NCBI GenBank assembly: GCA_030533445.1
Contig: CM060080.1
Span: forward strand, 40,779,880-40,843,879
Direction of reading: 5' to 3'
From: Cyprinodon diabolis
Taxonomy: Eukaryota; Chordata; Actinopteri; Cyprinodontiformes; Cyprinodontidae
Length of the DNA: 64,000 nucleotides
The first letter of the stretch is position 1, and the number at the start of each line of letters is the position of its first letter. The position numbers were made by a program, and so were the translations under genes. The notes below the pieces were generated by a model. It did no database searches and had not been told where the DNA came from. It worked only from the letters and a program-made list of their open reading frames with translations. Shown here one piece after another: positions 36,704 through 49,800 of the stretch.

Positions 36704-37129
36704 TATACAGTATACTAGCAACATATTTGTTTATTGTTTTCTGTTTAAAACTGCTATTAAAACAATTTTATTAGATCATACTTTAACCATGATGCACATA
36801 GACACTTACATGTTGGGAGAAAAATTAATGTCCAATTAACTTGCCACTTTTTAATGCCTTAGCAGGGCAGGTTCTTGGAAGAGAAAGTGTCTGAAAGTGC
36901 CAGATTTAATTTGAAAAGAAAGATGAGGCATGGATTTTAAACTAAATACTTCCAGTGGAACAACTCCTGTGATGCTGCTTTTGCATCAGATTTACTGGGG
37001 TACAAGAAACAGTACAACCGTAAATCCTCCTTAGGATTTTGGAATGTGAATAAGAAACAGGTTGATTGTGTTAAATTTTTAACACTTTAAAATATTTTTA
37101 ATTGATTAAACGATATTAACATGCTAAAT

Positions 37130-37593
37130 TAGGGCTCTTCAACGTTTTCCAGGCCAAGGACCCCAAACTGATGGCGGGATAAAGCAGGGACCCCCTAATT
37201 ATATATACTGTATGAAATAGTGTTCTATCAAACTGGTCCTGTAGTCCCTCTATTACAGATGGAGTAATGTAACTAAAGTAATCCCTCCCTGGGATTATTA
37301 AAGTATTTCTGATTCCTGGTTGATGGGACAGGTGTTGTGAATGAAACGGTGCCCAGCTTGATGTGTGTCTCTGAATGTGAGCATTGATGCCTGAAAGACA
37401 TCTTCTGGTTCCATTTATCTGTTTACTGCAGTCTGTTCAATTCATGTTCATGTGGATTTAAAGACATTTCAATTAGTGGAAAAAATGCAGGAGGGAATAT
37501 AAAAAAATTCCAATAAACCAAAACGTTTGCGACCCCCATGCAGTAACTCTGTGGACCCCCTAGGGGTCGCGGACCCCCTTTTGAAAACCTCCG
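37130..37593. mobile_element. Decayed hAT MITE, relative of 3801-4274
   Basis: In reverse orientation it carries the same core (GGCCAAGGACCCC near its left end and CCCTAGGGGTCGCGGACCCC near its right) and about the same length. The terminal repeats are mutated and no clear 8-bp duplication remains, so it is an older insertion. Confidence 0.8.
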
Positions 37594-37599
37594 CAGTAA

Positions 37600-39532
37600 A
37601 GTCTCGGCCCTAGTAAAACTATTTAAACCACCAAATTTATACATTAGCAGGAATTTAGGAAGAATTGATAATATAGTGAGACATGTTAAATTAACCATTA
37701 ATAACTACCAATTATTATTTTTAACAGTAGATATTTCATTACTATGTTTTTTAATTACAAGGTTGTCCCATTTGTTTCATCATTGGTCAGAAATAGTTTG
37801 AAAAGAACTAATTTTGCTGTAAAACTTTGTACAATGTTTGAAAAACCCTGATTAATTATATGGAAAACTGCTGTTCTCTGAAGATGATTGGAAACAACCG
37901 CTTAATCTTCAGTCATGTTTAAATGATTTTTAGAAAATAAAAAAACAAAAACTGAAAGGAAAGAGGAGATTGAGCCTTGAAACACAGAAGCAGCAACAGA
38001 TAAGGAAGATGCAAAGTAATGGGCATGGAAAAGGAATGTGGAGCAAAACAATGGAAAGATCAGGTCAGAAAGAGGGAGAACTAATGAGCATATTTAAACA
38101 TAATGAGCAACATGAAAACCAGGTGAATAAAACCAATAGAGCAGCTGGGAGAGATTATAAACGGGAGTAAAGGAAGGTGACTGTTTCGCTCAAATAGGAC
38201 GGAGCTGAGATAAATAGAAACAATCAATCCAAAGAGGAGGAAACCTAACCGTGATTTAACTAAAACTAGTTCAAATGTGCAAAAAATAAAGTAAATAAAT
38301 AAATATGAGGGAGGGACATATAAAACCTTTCAAACTGTACTAAATAAAGAATTAATGAAATAAGGGATTACCGAAAAAAAACAATACATCAAAGAAATTG
38401 TCCAAAATAAAAATCCTGACAATGAAAGATCTTTACATTTTTAAATAAAAGTGTTAACTATGTGATTCTAAAAGTAAATATTTAATTGGATATTTTATTT
38501 CATTTGAATAAACTCTGCAAATGTAGGTTCTCATTTGGACAGATTTTTTTTATAGATTTTGGACTGATATAAATACATTTTATTGAATCAAAGGGCTTTT
38601 TTTAATCATTAAAATAATCCAAAGTCTACTGAAAAATAAAATATTCTTCACTGACAAAAACAAACAAAGAAAAAAAAAACATTTATCGACCTTCTGGTTT
38701 TGATTCAAATAGGCGTTTCTTCATTGTTGAGGAGCAAATCCTTATTTTTAAAATGTTTTACCTTTATGGCTTATTTCCCACATGTCCCATGACAAAAAGA
38801 CAAGGGTAAAAATGTCTATGTGCTAGACATGCTAAAAGTATCCAGATTTTTCTTTTTCTTATTTAGAGCAGAGATGAGCATCTGAGTAGTTACTATGACA
38901 CTGAACACATAAAGGAAAAAAGAAAAGCAGAATCTGAAGAGATGTGGTATCCTTTGTTCTATGCCCACCGAGTACTTTTACTGATTCTTTTCTTTCTTTT
39001 TTCCTTTTGGTTTTAAAGATAAAGGAACCTCACTTGAGCCTAACATATGGAACAAAGGATGACTGATACCATCAGAATAGTTCAGCCTTCTCACTCATCT
39101 AAAAGCAACCTGCTATTTCTGGCAACCCTAAAATCTGTCTTTAATTAGCTTGAAAGCTAGACGCCTAAAATAAGCAGCAGATGCTACTGAAAGAGATTCT
39201 TCTAAATATCTGTTCCTATATCTAAAGTGCTCTCAGAGCCTCATGTCAAAACTCACTGCTAGTAGAAAAAAATGCTCCTATTCAGAAATGTTAATCTTTC
39301 TGTCTGCAAATGGAAACGCTGAACAACTCGTTTCAGTGATTGACAGGTAATTAGCCGACTAAAATGCAGAATTGTGAGGTGGCTCAATCAGAAAAGGTTG
39401 AGAAGCGGAAAATGAAGCAAGCCCTGTAGATGGGTTTATTATCACAAGGCACAAATCCTCCTGATTGTGTTCAGTGTTAATGCTTTCTTTGATCTAACAG
39501 TGCATTCCTGCCAAAACATGTAGACACATGGA
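37600..39532. other. Intergenic, no gene seen
   Basis: AT- and purine-rich sequence. TGACAGGTAATTAG near 39340 resembles adjacent Meis and homeodomain sites, but this is only suggestive. Confidence 0.45.
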
Positions 39533-39533
39533 C

Positions 39534-39562
<29 letters not shown>
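39533..39562. repeat. (CAG)n microsatellite
   Basis: About ten CAG units in non-coding sequence. Confidence 0.95.
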
Positions 39563-39564
<2 letters not shown>

Positions 39565-40127
39565 GCTAATTATTGCCATGAGCTGGAGGAATGTATTCAC
39601 TTGGTAGCATCTCAGCAGCACTGTGATGCCATGAAGTGTTTCTCGCTCAGAAGGCTTTGGGAGTGCCCTGGTCTCTGTGGTAACCGGATGAATGCAAAAA
39701 GAGAGAAAGAAAGAGAATGCAGCTGAGGAGAGAAGAGCAGCTATGGACAAGGATCAATACTGTCCTCCAGTGGCAGAATAGGGAGCTGCCATTCAGCTTG
39801 TGTTCTAACTGAGAAAGCACTGCATGGAAAACTGAAACATCCTTATTCAATTTTTGAGAATGGCTGCTAAGGCTTTAGTTTTGGTTGAACTGTGTTTTGG
39901 AAAAGTAACGAAATGAAATCAACTTGCTTTTTTTTTAGGATAAAGACATCAGGATCCCATTAACTGCTCTCCATCTACACTTAAAGGCATCAGCTGTGAT
40001 GCTGTGGACTGGAACTGACAGCTTCTGAGTAAAACACAGAAACCCTCTGAAAGGTGCAAAAGGTGCAGAAAATTCACAATCCCTTTCAGAATTCTACAGA
40101 CGATGATCTATGTTTTTTATGAAGAAA

Positions 40128-40210
40128 AAAAATATATATATATATGTATGTATGTATTTATGTATGTATATACATATATATACCCACTATATATATATAT
40201 ATATATATAC
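40128..40210. repeat. (TA)n/(TATG)n microsatellite
   Basis: Mixed TA and TATG repeats. Confidence 0.9.
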
Positions 40211-40454
40211 CTACTGGACCAAAATGCTGAACAAAGACACAGCAGTCATATGAAAAAATAATGATAAAGTAATAATAAGATTAACAGGACCAAATTAAGG
40301 AGTCATTTTATTAGAATAATGAAAATAAGAACAACTTTAACATATATTTAAAAAAAGACTGAAAAACAGAAAACAGGGAAGGTTAGAATCAGCCCTCATC
40401 CTCTGGTCTGTTTGATTAATTATAAACCGTTTGTTGATCAGTGTTTGGCTTATT

Positions 40455-40745
40455 GGATTTTTTTTAATAGTGTCCTGTCTGGCAGTGTGGCAATAACAAT
40501 AATTGTCTTGATGTCAAAAAGAGCCCAATAGATTTTACTTTCACCGGAGGAGCAGTACGGCTATCGCCATAGTGTTCCGCTTGATTTATGCATATAAATT
40601 GCTTTATTATAAATCATGCAGGGAGTTTTACAGATTATATGGACACTGCAATATAAGTAGAACAGGAAAGGAAAAACAGAGAAAAAGGAGAAAAGATGAA
40701 AGAAAGAGGAGATAAAAGGGAGATAATGATAAAATGTATTTTAGT
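40455..40745 (-). mobile_element. 5'-truncated copy of the 1685-3637 retroposon
   Basis: Read on the minus strand it matches about 3370-3615, including the TGATTTATAATAAAGC signal and GCCAGACAGGACAC, then ends in an A-run. 5' truncation plus a tail at the same 3' end supports spread by retroposition. Confidence 0.75.
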
Positions 40746-42735
40746 AGTTTAAGTAGTTTAGCTTTCTGTACTTTATTCTGCTTCAGTGGTTCCTTTCTAC
40801 TGTAGTAGAAGTAAAGAAAAGGTAAAACTGGTAGACAGGAAATCGTCATATAAAGGACCTGCAAAATAGTAAACTGAGACCAAACTAAGCAATAATGTGA
40901 TCAATTGGCCCATATTTAAAATCTCTCAAGATTGTCGATAATGATCGACAATTAATGATACTCTATTCCCTGTATTATCCCATAACTCCATTTGGTAACT
41001 AATTGGGCCCAATTTCTTTATACATGTGGATAGTGGTTAAAGTCTGAATTGCATGTCAACAGAAATATGATAAATATAGATTCAACATAAAGCATATAAT
41101 CACAAACCATCTGAGTTATATAACCTGACTTTAAACTCAGAGAACAGCAACACTGGAGACAATCTCTGGAAGGTTCCAGGTAGCATCACATAAAGTCTTT
41201 GTTATAAAGTTGATGGGGGTTATTTTGTTTTTTGGTTACTTGGACCAATTGTTAAACAAGTTGAGAGTTCTGTGAAATATGACAGATGTTAGGGAGTTTC
41301 CATAACTGTTGGAAATCTCTAATACCGTAAATATCTGTGTGAAGCAGAAGTTTCTCCAGGATAACTCTGGTTACTCCCGTCACTCACATCTGCTTTAAAA
41401 CTCCTCTTACTGTATCAGACTCTACCTTGCTGAGTTTGTATCATTAATTTATGTTAAGATATTTTTTTTCTGCTAAGTAAGCTGAGTTTGTTTTTCTCTC
41501 CGCACGTGTTGTAAAGTTTTTAAAATCTGCTATGAAATAAGATAGAATGAATTTCACAAGACATGTGACAGCAATATAAGCAATGTAAGCAATATAATAT
41601 TCATGTTCTATATCAACAAACTCTTAGTCTACCATTAAGAGTTTGTTTTTTTACTTTATATATACCTTTCAGTTTACATATTATATATCTCCATCACTAT
41701 GCATGATTGTTTTTTATATTTGTACACTTTTTTTTCCTAATTATTGCTGCGAGGCGAACCATTTTACATCTAGCACATTATTGATTTCTTGTTTTTTTCA
41801 TTTTTCCAATTATAAAACCCAATCCATAGATAAATGGATTCCAGATTCTGACTCATCTGCAGCTTAGTTTTACATTTTTTTCACTTCACCCAGAAGAAAA
41901 TATCTATTGATTCATTCAGACTGATGTCATTCGCTCTCGTCTTAAAGCTGCAGTCAAACAGCTGTAACTTCGTTCCTGTCATATTTCATGTATCTTTTTT
42001 TCTGACTGTCATCATATAATTATTTATTTCTTGCCGATGCACATGATTTGATATTGGAATTAATCGCTTATCGCTATGGGATCAGCTGTGCATAGTAACT
42101 TCATAGACTCCAACCACCCTGCAGGTCTCACAGTGAAAGCCTTATCCCTCATTCTGCTCACAAACATCTTCGCTGGAGAGATTAAATTTCATGCCAAATG
42201 AATGGCTTTGCACCTAGCCAGGTAATTAATCATTTGCTGGGTCCTTTCTTTAGCTCTCAGCATGATCTGGCCCCACTTAGAGACCCCTGCTTCACACAAA
42301 CAACATCTTGACATTTTTATAATTACACATTTTTCTCTGCAGCTCAAAGCAACTCTGGAGCTGTTGACAAACCAAGAAGGGTAAGGGGGGTACCCCCACA
42401 GAGGCCTGAAAAATGCAGCTGAATAAAATAGTGTTTGTTCAAGAGTTGCACAGAAAAATAGCTTGCTTTGCTACTTTAGTGTGCAACATTCTCATGAGTA
42501 GAAGGAAACAACAAAACTTGTTTTCTGTTAGGTTTCATCAAAAGAATTATGGGAATATATTTTCATTTTAGGAACTCCAATTCAATTCTAGGCTTAAAAC
42601 ATATCAGGACGGGGTAAAAGGACTCTTCTTTTCCAGGTTTTAGGATTGAGTAACAGTAATTCACCACATAGTCCTAATTTGCCCTTCTATATTACATCAG
42701 TAATTCCAAAAAAGTAAAAAAAATAAAAATAAAAA
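40746..42735. other. Intergenic, no gene seen
   Basis: AT-rich, no coding signs. A possible conserved regulatory element is noted at 42190-42290. Confidence 0.45.
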
Positions 42736-42736
42736 A

Positions 42737-43065
42737 ACTATCAACTGGACTTTGTTTCCAAGTTTGAAGACGTTTCTCTTCCATCCAGGAAGATTTTTCA
42801 ATTCCAAATGTCAGAAATAGCGTTTAGTTCCAGGTTTTATCCAGCAGCCCAACAAAGCCTGGTTTTAGTTTAGAAAACATGCAGATAGAAACGGATGAAC
42901 GGGTCCCCCCATTCAATTTGCATGTTCTCTAAACTAAAACAAGGCCTTTATTGGGCTACTGGATAAAACCTGGAACTCAACTTCCGACATTTTGAATTGA
43001 AAAATCTTCCTGGATGGAAGAGAAACGTCTTCAAACTTGGAAACAAAGTCCAGTCGATTGTTTTT
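42737..43065. mobile_element. Palindromic element, second copy
   Basis: The left arm (from AACTGGACTTTGTTTCCAAG) and the right arm (ending CTTGGAAACAAAGTCCAG) are complementary over about 140 bp, around a short spacer near 42900. It contains GAGAAACGTCTTC at about 43020, as in the 17892-18529 element. A separated tail-like motif (GATGACCTGGATGCCTGAGG) is at 43710. Confidence 0.75.
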
Positions 43066-45024
43066 TTAAGCTTTTTTGGAAAAATCAAACAATATATCCC
43101 TTGGATTAACAGTAAAATCTTCCCCTTAAAAAGAACATTAAAAAGAATCTAACAGCACATTTTGAACTTCTGAAGCATTCTTTGGAAAAAAGAAAACGGA
43201 TAAGAATGAATAGGTCAGAATTTAAAATACAAACCAATAATGAATCTATGAATGAAAATTAATAAGCAAATGGAGATGTTCTTTCATAATGCAGGCCTGT
43301 ATCTGGAAAACCAGGCATGCATGTCAACAAACACACCATGCAAACAGTCAGGCATGTGTTGGACTCTGATGCAGCCAATGGACCCGATCGTAGCATCACA
43401 CCTGAGTGGTTATACTGGGACAGAGGTATGGCAGTTTATTAAAGAAGACACAAGCATTATTAAAAAAAAAATGCAAAACAACCAAATATTAAAGAAAACT
43501 GATATAATGTTCCAGTAGTTCAGGATTACAGGTTAATAAAAGGACTGAAAAATAAATAAAAGAACCAAGGTATTGCAGTGGCTCAGTGAACATCCAGACT
43601 TTAATCTGCTTCAAGTGATTTGGTGTTTAGATGGTGAAAATATTTGTTTTTCTTCACCCCTGGAGTTAGACGTGAACCTGGAGCAGTGGACCAACCTGCA
43701 GGAATGACGATGACCTGGATGCCTGAGGATCTTCACCAGCATAGATCCGTAATGAATGAATGGCTCAGGAAGGTCCAGAACTGTGTCGCTCCAGATGGCT
43801 GCATTTTAGAGCAGATTGCTCTTTTAAGCCAGATTTTCTTTTTAGTCAATAGAACTTTAGTTCCTTCGTTTGTGGATCAAATATTTTTCCCCTCTGGTTT
43901 TAAATGCTGTGCAACTGAAAAGTTTTCCCACATATCTTTTGGTTTTGGGACAAATGTATCGATACATAACCATGCAAGCTATTTCAGATTTCCTAACTTT
44001 TTGCATAATTCAAAAGCATCAAGGACTGCAAGTGCAAGATGAGTTAAAATAGGACGTGATGAGAATGCAGAGGAGCAAGGAGGAGAGAGAAAAGGAGAAT
44101 TCAAGCCATCGGTCATTATAGGCAATCAGATGTCTTTAGCAATCAGGTTAGATAAAATCCAAGTTCAAGGAAGTACCAATGCAATTATTTAACAGAAACA
44201 TGGCTGTGGGAGACAGAAGCAGACAGAAAAACAAAGAGGCTTGGTGAAAGCAAGCGAGGTGGTTTGGAGCTGCTTTTGAACCACAAATAGTGTCATCCAG
44301 GGAATGTAACTGTGAATAGATGCAGATATTGATCTGCTGGCAGCAGGGCTCATTTACCAAAATACCACAGCTATTTTGGCAGTGAGATTTCAGCATCTAC
44401 TGCATGTGATGACATCAATGCAGTTTCTGTTGAGCTACAGACACAGCAGCCTAATAAGTTTGTAATAACCGGTTAATAAAATCACAGCTTTCTCTCTGCT
44501 AAACTCTGAAACTGCTCTGAAACTTCCAGTGTTTCAGCTTTTTGTTTGCTGCTCTACCAAAGAAAACTAAACGTTTTACTTTTGCTTGTGCTTTTTAAAG
44601 TCAGCCCGCCTCTTTGGAAATCAGAACATTTTCCTATTTTTCTCTACTCAGAATTAAACTCCTTTATCAAAGGCATTTTGCATTAAAAGGGAATTATTAA
44701 AAAAAAACATTTTTTAAGCTTTAGACTGGGATCCACTGTGCCAGCCAGATGGAGAGAACATCAATGCATTGAGTGTTTGACTGACAGAAAACTAACAGAA
44801 AAATGAAAATCTTCATCCAATAATAAATCCAGGATCATCAGTGATTTGAATGAACTACTTAACAAGAAAAAAAGATTGTTCAGGGAGGGACAGAGCGAAT
44901 TATTGAAGAGAATACAGAAACAGCTTAAAGTCAGGATAATATAAAATAAGGAGGCATAGAGGAGGAAGCTGGAGGGCAAGCAGAGCAATATGACAGATGC
45001 AGACGGCCACTAAACAGAAGGAGG
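43066..45024. other. Intergenic, no gene seen
   Basis: No convincing exons. The palindrome-family tail motif at 43700-43750 is the only repeat recognised. Confidence 0.45.
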
Positions 45025-45210
45025 ATCAGACAGAGAGGAATCAGAACAGAGTCAAAGAACGGAAGACATTCTTTAAAGATTCAGTTCAGGAACAAGTTCA
45101 GCATTTTTCTTTTCTACCTACAGTCAGTCAGACTTTGACCCAAATCTTCTCTCTCTGCCCTCAAACATTTTATCTCACACCTCTGCCATGCACCCCCCAC
45201 TTCTACGCGC
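45025..45210. repeat. Repeat shared with SLC4A1AP intron 1
   Basis: GAAGACATTCTTTAAAGATT, TTCAGTTCAGGAACAAGTT and a TGCCATGCACCCCCCACTTC stretch match 54888-55035 in the same order and orientation. The family is not identified. Confidence 0.7.
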
Positions 45211-46680
45211 TCGTTCTCCAACAAATCAGACGTCGGTGCTGCTCCCCCACCTTCCACCTGTTTATCTCTAGAAGTCAAGTGAAGAGGCAACTTGAATCAT
45301 AATAAGGCTTCAGACACAAAACAGCTGTGTGAGATTCTACCTCTGCAACCTCAGCCTGACCCAGGAAATGGTTCCAGTGCACTGGACCCCCCCCCCCAAC
45401 TTGTTTCTATACCAAAGAAAAGCAGCCATCACCTATCAGGACCCCCTGTGGTTTGCTAATCGCCCTGGAGAAGGAGCTTCCATTATAACGAGGCCATGGT
45501 GGCGATCAGGATCTCTTTTGCTTCTTCTGTTCATGTAGCAGTAGAATAAATGACTTAATGCTCAACAGGCTTATGATGAAGGTTGGCTCTAGATGGAGAG
45601 GATTTTACTAAGAACAATTCTTCATAAAAATATTATGAACAAGACATGACAAGGACATCGTGGTCAGTATGTTCGCTTAAATAATCCTAAAATACCGGAG
45701 GGAGAAGGGTTATTAAACTCATAAGAATTTGTACATTTCATCTTTTGGATACCTTAAATTATATGTCAATGAGTATTTAACCCTAAAACAGAAGGTCATT
45801 TTGTTTTTTTTATCCTGACTTTAAAACCTTGTAAAACCTTTGTTTCCCATGAGTTAGCAATGACCGTTTCCTGAGAAATAATGGTGGACACTATTTGGAA
45901 CACTTTTTATTAACTTTTGGCGTTCTGACCATAAATTTCTCCTCATGGATTAGTCGCTCGGTTTTCCAGCTGCATCAAATCACCACCTGGCTCTCATAGC
46001 AATGCAAAAAGCATGAATCAATACCTCAAACTGAATATCAATACATATGCGACCCTCATCAGCACTTTCCGGGGGAAGAGACCATTACCTGTCCAATTGT
46101 GAAAATGAAAGAGGTCCACACAAAAGAAAAATGACTTGCATTCAAGCAATCCCTGCTCATTCTAGATGCAAAGTTATGCATTGCATAATTAATTTGCCAT
46201 TAAGGCTGGATTGATGTTGCCTTGGCGATGCAAACAACCAGGGCATAATTGCCTCTGGTGTTGCATCCGCAGCTTTGCCTCATTACTGAAACAGATGCTA
46301 ATGCGGCGAGGCAACTTCAGGTTTGCCAGGAATGTTGATCGTTCCGCTGCGTCTGAATACTTGTAAAGAATACCGCAGCGGGGGAAACAATGAGGGGAAA
46401 CGGTTACATTTGAAATTACTTTGCTCTGAATATGTGACATTTGAGGATGATGCAAGATCATAATGCGTTCAGACTTATATTATAATATAAAGCAGTGCAG
46501 GAAGTCAAGTCATCCTTAAATGAAAAAAGGACCTGGTTGCATGAGCTGCATGTGAAGGACTTCTAAAGAGGGTTCTTAGAGAAGATGAAACCAGAGCAGC
46601 AAACATCTGCAAACATCTGCGGTTTGGATTTGGGTTCCACAGCAAGTCACTAGGACCTGCTCACAGAGTTGGTAAAATGT
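45211..46680. other. Intergenic 3' of SUPT7L, no gene seen
   Basis: A C-run lies at about 45389-45400. The stretch 45950-46440 is non-repetitive, less AT-rich than its surroundings, and holds motifs such as ATGCAAAAAGCATGAATCAA. It could be conserved non-coding sequence. Confidence 0.4.
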
Positions 46681-46744
46681 GAATTTTATTAGAATATCTT
46701 AATGAAAAAAACACAAGCATAACACTTAAAAAATTATTTTTCCA

Positions 46745-46750
46745 TTTATT
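46745..46750 (-). terminator. Polyadenylation signal AATAAA of SUPT7L
   Basis: The minus strand reads AATAAA about 145 bases past the SUPT7L stop codon. A second AATAAA lies at 46685-46690, so either or both may be used. Confidence 0.6.
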
Positions 46751-46892
46751 ATCAAACTAAAAATCAGTATTTCAGAGAAAATATAGAATATTCCAAAAAA
46801 TAAAAAAGACATAATACCACCCGTCCTCCTTCCTGTGGAAATGAAAGTTTCCTTTTTTATCTTTAAGCGTTTGGATGCTGAGTTTTCCACAT

Positions 46893-49800
46893 TCAGATCT
46901 TCTTTATTCGTTTCTTGGGTCTCTGGTTGAAGACGGGCGACGTTCCCATCAGGGAGTCGGGTGAATGTGAAGCATAGCTGCCTTCGGACGGCGCTCCTGT
47001 TGGCGAAGGAGCCATGGCGCCTCCAGACTCACTCATGGTGGACATGGGACCCCCCTCTTCAAACACGTCTCCGCTCAGAACGCCATGAGGATGATGATGA
47101 TGATGGTGATGGTGCCCGGCAGCCTGACCTTCATCCCCGTCCTGCGGCTCCATCTTTACTTGGGGCCAAAGGGGCGAGTTGGTGGCCCCGCCCCCACCTG
47201 ATGAAGACAGAACAATCCAAACAGTACCTGTCATCTTCTCTGGCTTTTATGGAATGAATATCATTTTGCAAACATCAACTTTTCCACGCCCAGCTATAGC
47301 AGGGGTATAAAAAGGTCGTTTATCAATGTTCTGTAAAAAAATATTTATTCAGGTTTCTTATAGAATTGTATCAATTGATAAAACTTTGATCAAGACTACG
47401 GCCAAAGGGTCACTGGACCTGCAGAGCCCAAAAATAATATATTACCAACCTTTCAGTTTTTATTCATTACTTTCAATGATAAAAAAAAAACATGTAACAT
47501 TAAAATAAGATCAGGATAAAATTATTTTAGTATTTCTCTTTTAAATCAACCCTTAAAAATCTCAGTAAAGGAAAAGAAAACCTCATGTGCGGGTAAATAT
47601 TGCTAACCTTTCCCTAAAGGCCTGGTTATCCTGCTGCAGCAGTGTGTCGCAGATATGTTTGATTTCTGCCCAACATTGAAGCGTGGTCTGCGCTGTTATT
47701 CCACGCCGCAACGCCAGAGGGCCAATCAGGAAGCAGCTGTGGGTCTAGATACGGCCGAGGCGGTGAGGCAGTGGGGGCAAGTTTGTGCGACAACGGAGGG
47801 ACATGAGGGCCAAAAAGAGCGGGGATCCAGGTGGAAAAAGGGTCCCAGCGTTCTCACGCACCTCGCTCTGCTAGCTGCTACATCTTCAGTCGTTTTCCAC
47901 AATGGCGGTCAGACAGACAAAACCAGCCGGTAAGGAACCAACCAAGAAATACGTATAGAGTAGAACGGATGTAGATCTGACCAATCAGAGGCCTCCTGTC
48001 TGTGGCCACCTCCACTTTTGGAGAGGTGCAGCAGAGTGTCTCTTTAGGTCACCGCCTTCATCTGGATTCCCTTCAACCCGGAGCCCCTGACCCACTGAGG
48101 CCACCGTAGGCTGGCTGCCTGTTTGCTAAAGACTGAGGCCACCGTAGGCTGGCTGCCTGTTTGCTAAAGGTTCATGGAATTTGGTTAAAACTGAATATTA
48201 TTTTGAAATGTTCATATAAACCCAAGATCAATTGGAAGAAGAGCAATCCCACAGCATGATACTGCCACTACTATGTTTTACTGCATGGTAACGTCGTTCT
48301 GGTCAGTGTTGATGTTTTTATTCTGTTCAGTTTAGGCCAAAGGATGTTCTGCTCTATATAAATGCAGTTGATGGTGAATCTTTCTCCTTCAGATATCTGT
48401 GCACTTTGATACTTTGTGACGATTATAAAAGTGACAAATTATCAAACTTTGAAAGAAACCTTCCTCTCACAAGTCGACCTTTACATCAGGTTAAAAAAGC
48501 ATGATGTAAGGGAAGGAGCTGATCTAATGAGGAACGGGTCCATATACCAACATATTTTAAAATCCTGATCCAACCTTTCCAACATTTCTGATCCATGAGC
48601 CCAGTCTGTGTTTCCATGATTGATGGAAAGTCTGTTTAGCCTCCATCAGGTGATCAGCTCGCTGCTGACAGGTTCATTCTCTGCTCTGGGAAGGAGGCGG
48701 GTCTTCAGAGATCTGATTCACATCCATTTAATACTTAGTAGCTTGCTAGGAGTCAGGCATGGACTGAGGCTAACCAGCTTTCATTCACCATGTCTGATGT
48801 GTGGAAATACTGGAAACACCAGAGTTAGGCCGCAACGCGCCATGTTTACAGAGCCGTTATACTGGAAGGGCGAACTCCTCGCTGTGACCTACGATACAAA
48901 CAGCCGCCAACAAGCACCAGAAACAGCCTGGGGCTAATCAGGCTTTCATCACAATAGTGAGAAAATATTTAAGACTAGAAATCCCACAAACCAGGGAGCA
49001 ATGTTGACCAAGCCGTTTTATCAACGGGCTGAAGGCAACAAACCTAAAATCTGAAGGAAGTCATCATTGAAGAGCCAGAGGACATTTAGCCACAGGGCAG
49101 CGACACAAACGCTGACAGCAGGAGATGTTTGGACTCATTCCATCAAAGGTTACTGTGAATCCTTATACTTATTGCACTTTTCTTTAATATTGGAAAAGCT
49201 TGAATTGTAGCTAAACAGGCTGCATGGTGACACAGTGGGTAGCACTGCTGCCCTGCAGCAAAAAGGTTCCTGGTTTGATTCCCGGCCCGTGGTCTCTCTG
49301 CATGCAGTTAGCATGTTCTCCCTGAGCATGCATGGGTTCTCTCTTAGGTTAACTGGCTTCTGTAAAATATCCTAAGGTGCGAGTGACCCGCCTCTCACCC
49401 ATAGACTGCCAGAGAAAAGCACCAGACCAAAGATGACCCTAATGAATTAAGTGAGAGAAGATGAACGGCTGGAGCAGAGCCAGCATCTGTAATTAGTCAC
49501 AATAACATGAAGCAGTTGTTTGTATGTTATTTGTTGAAGGTAACGCCTAAGCTGGGCGTACACCGTGCAATTTTTTCAATCGTTCCACGAAGCTACAGCT
49601 GTACCCTGCCGCTTCGTCGTATGATGATTCTCTCACTGTGCGACCCGACGCTCTGATGCGATCTACCTGCTCACACTCTACGTCTAAAAACCAGGTGGGA
49701 CTCAGCTCCGCGGTGAGATGGCGCTACTTGGACTCGTCTATCCGGAAGCCAAACCAGTAGCAGAGGAACATGAAGCTCACTAGAGTGAAACGCTGCCTTG

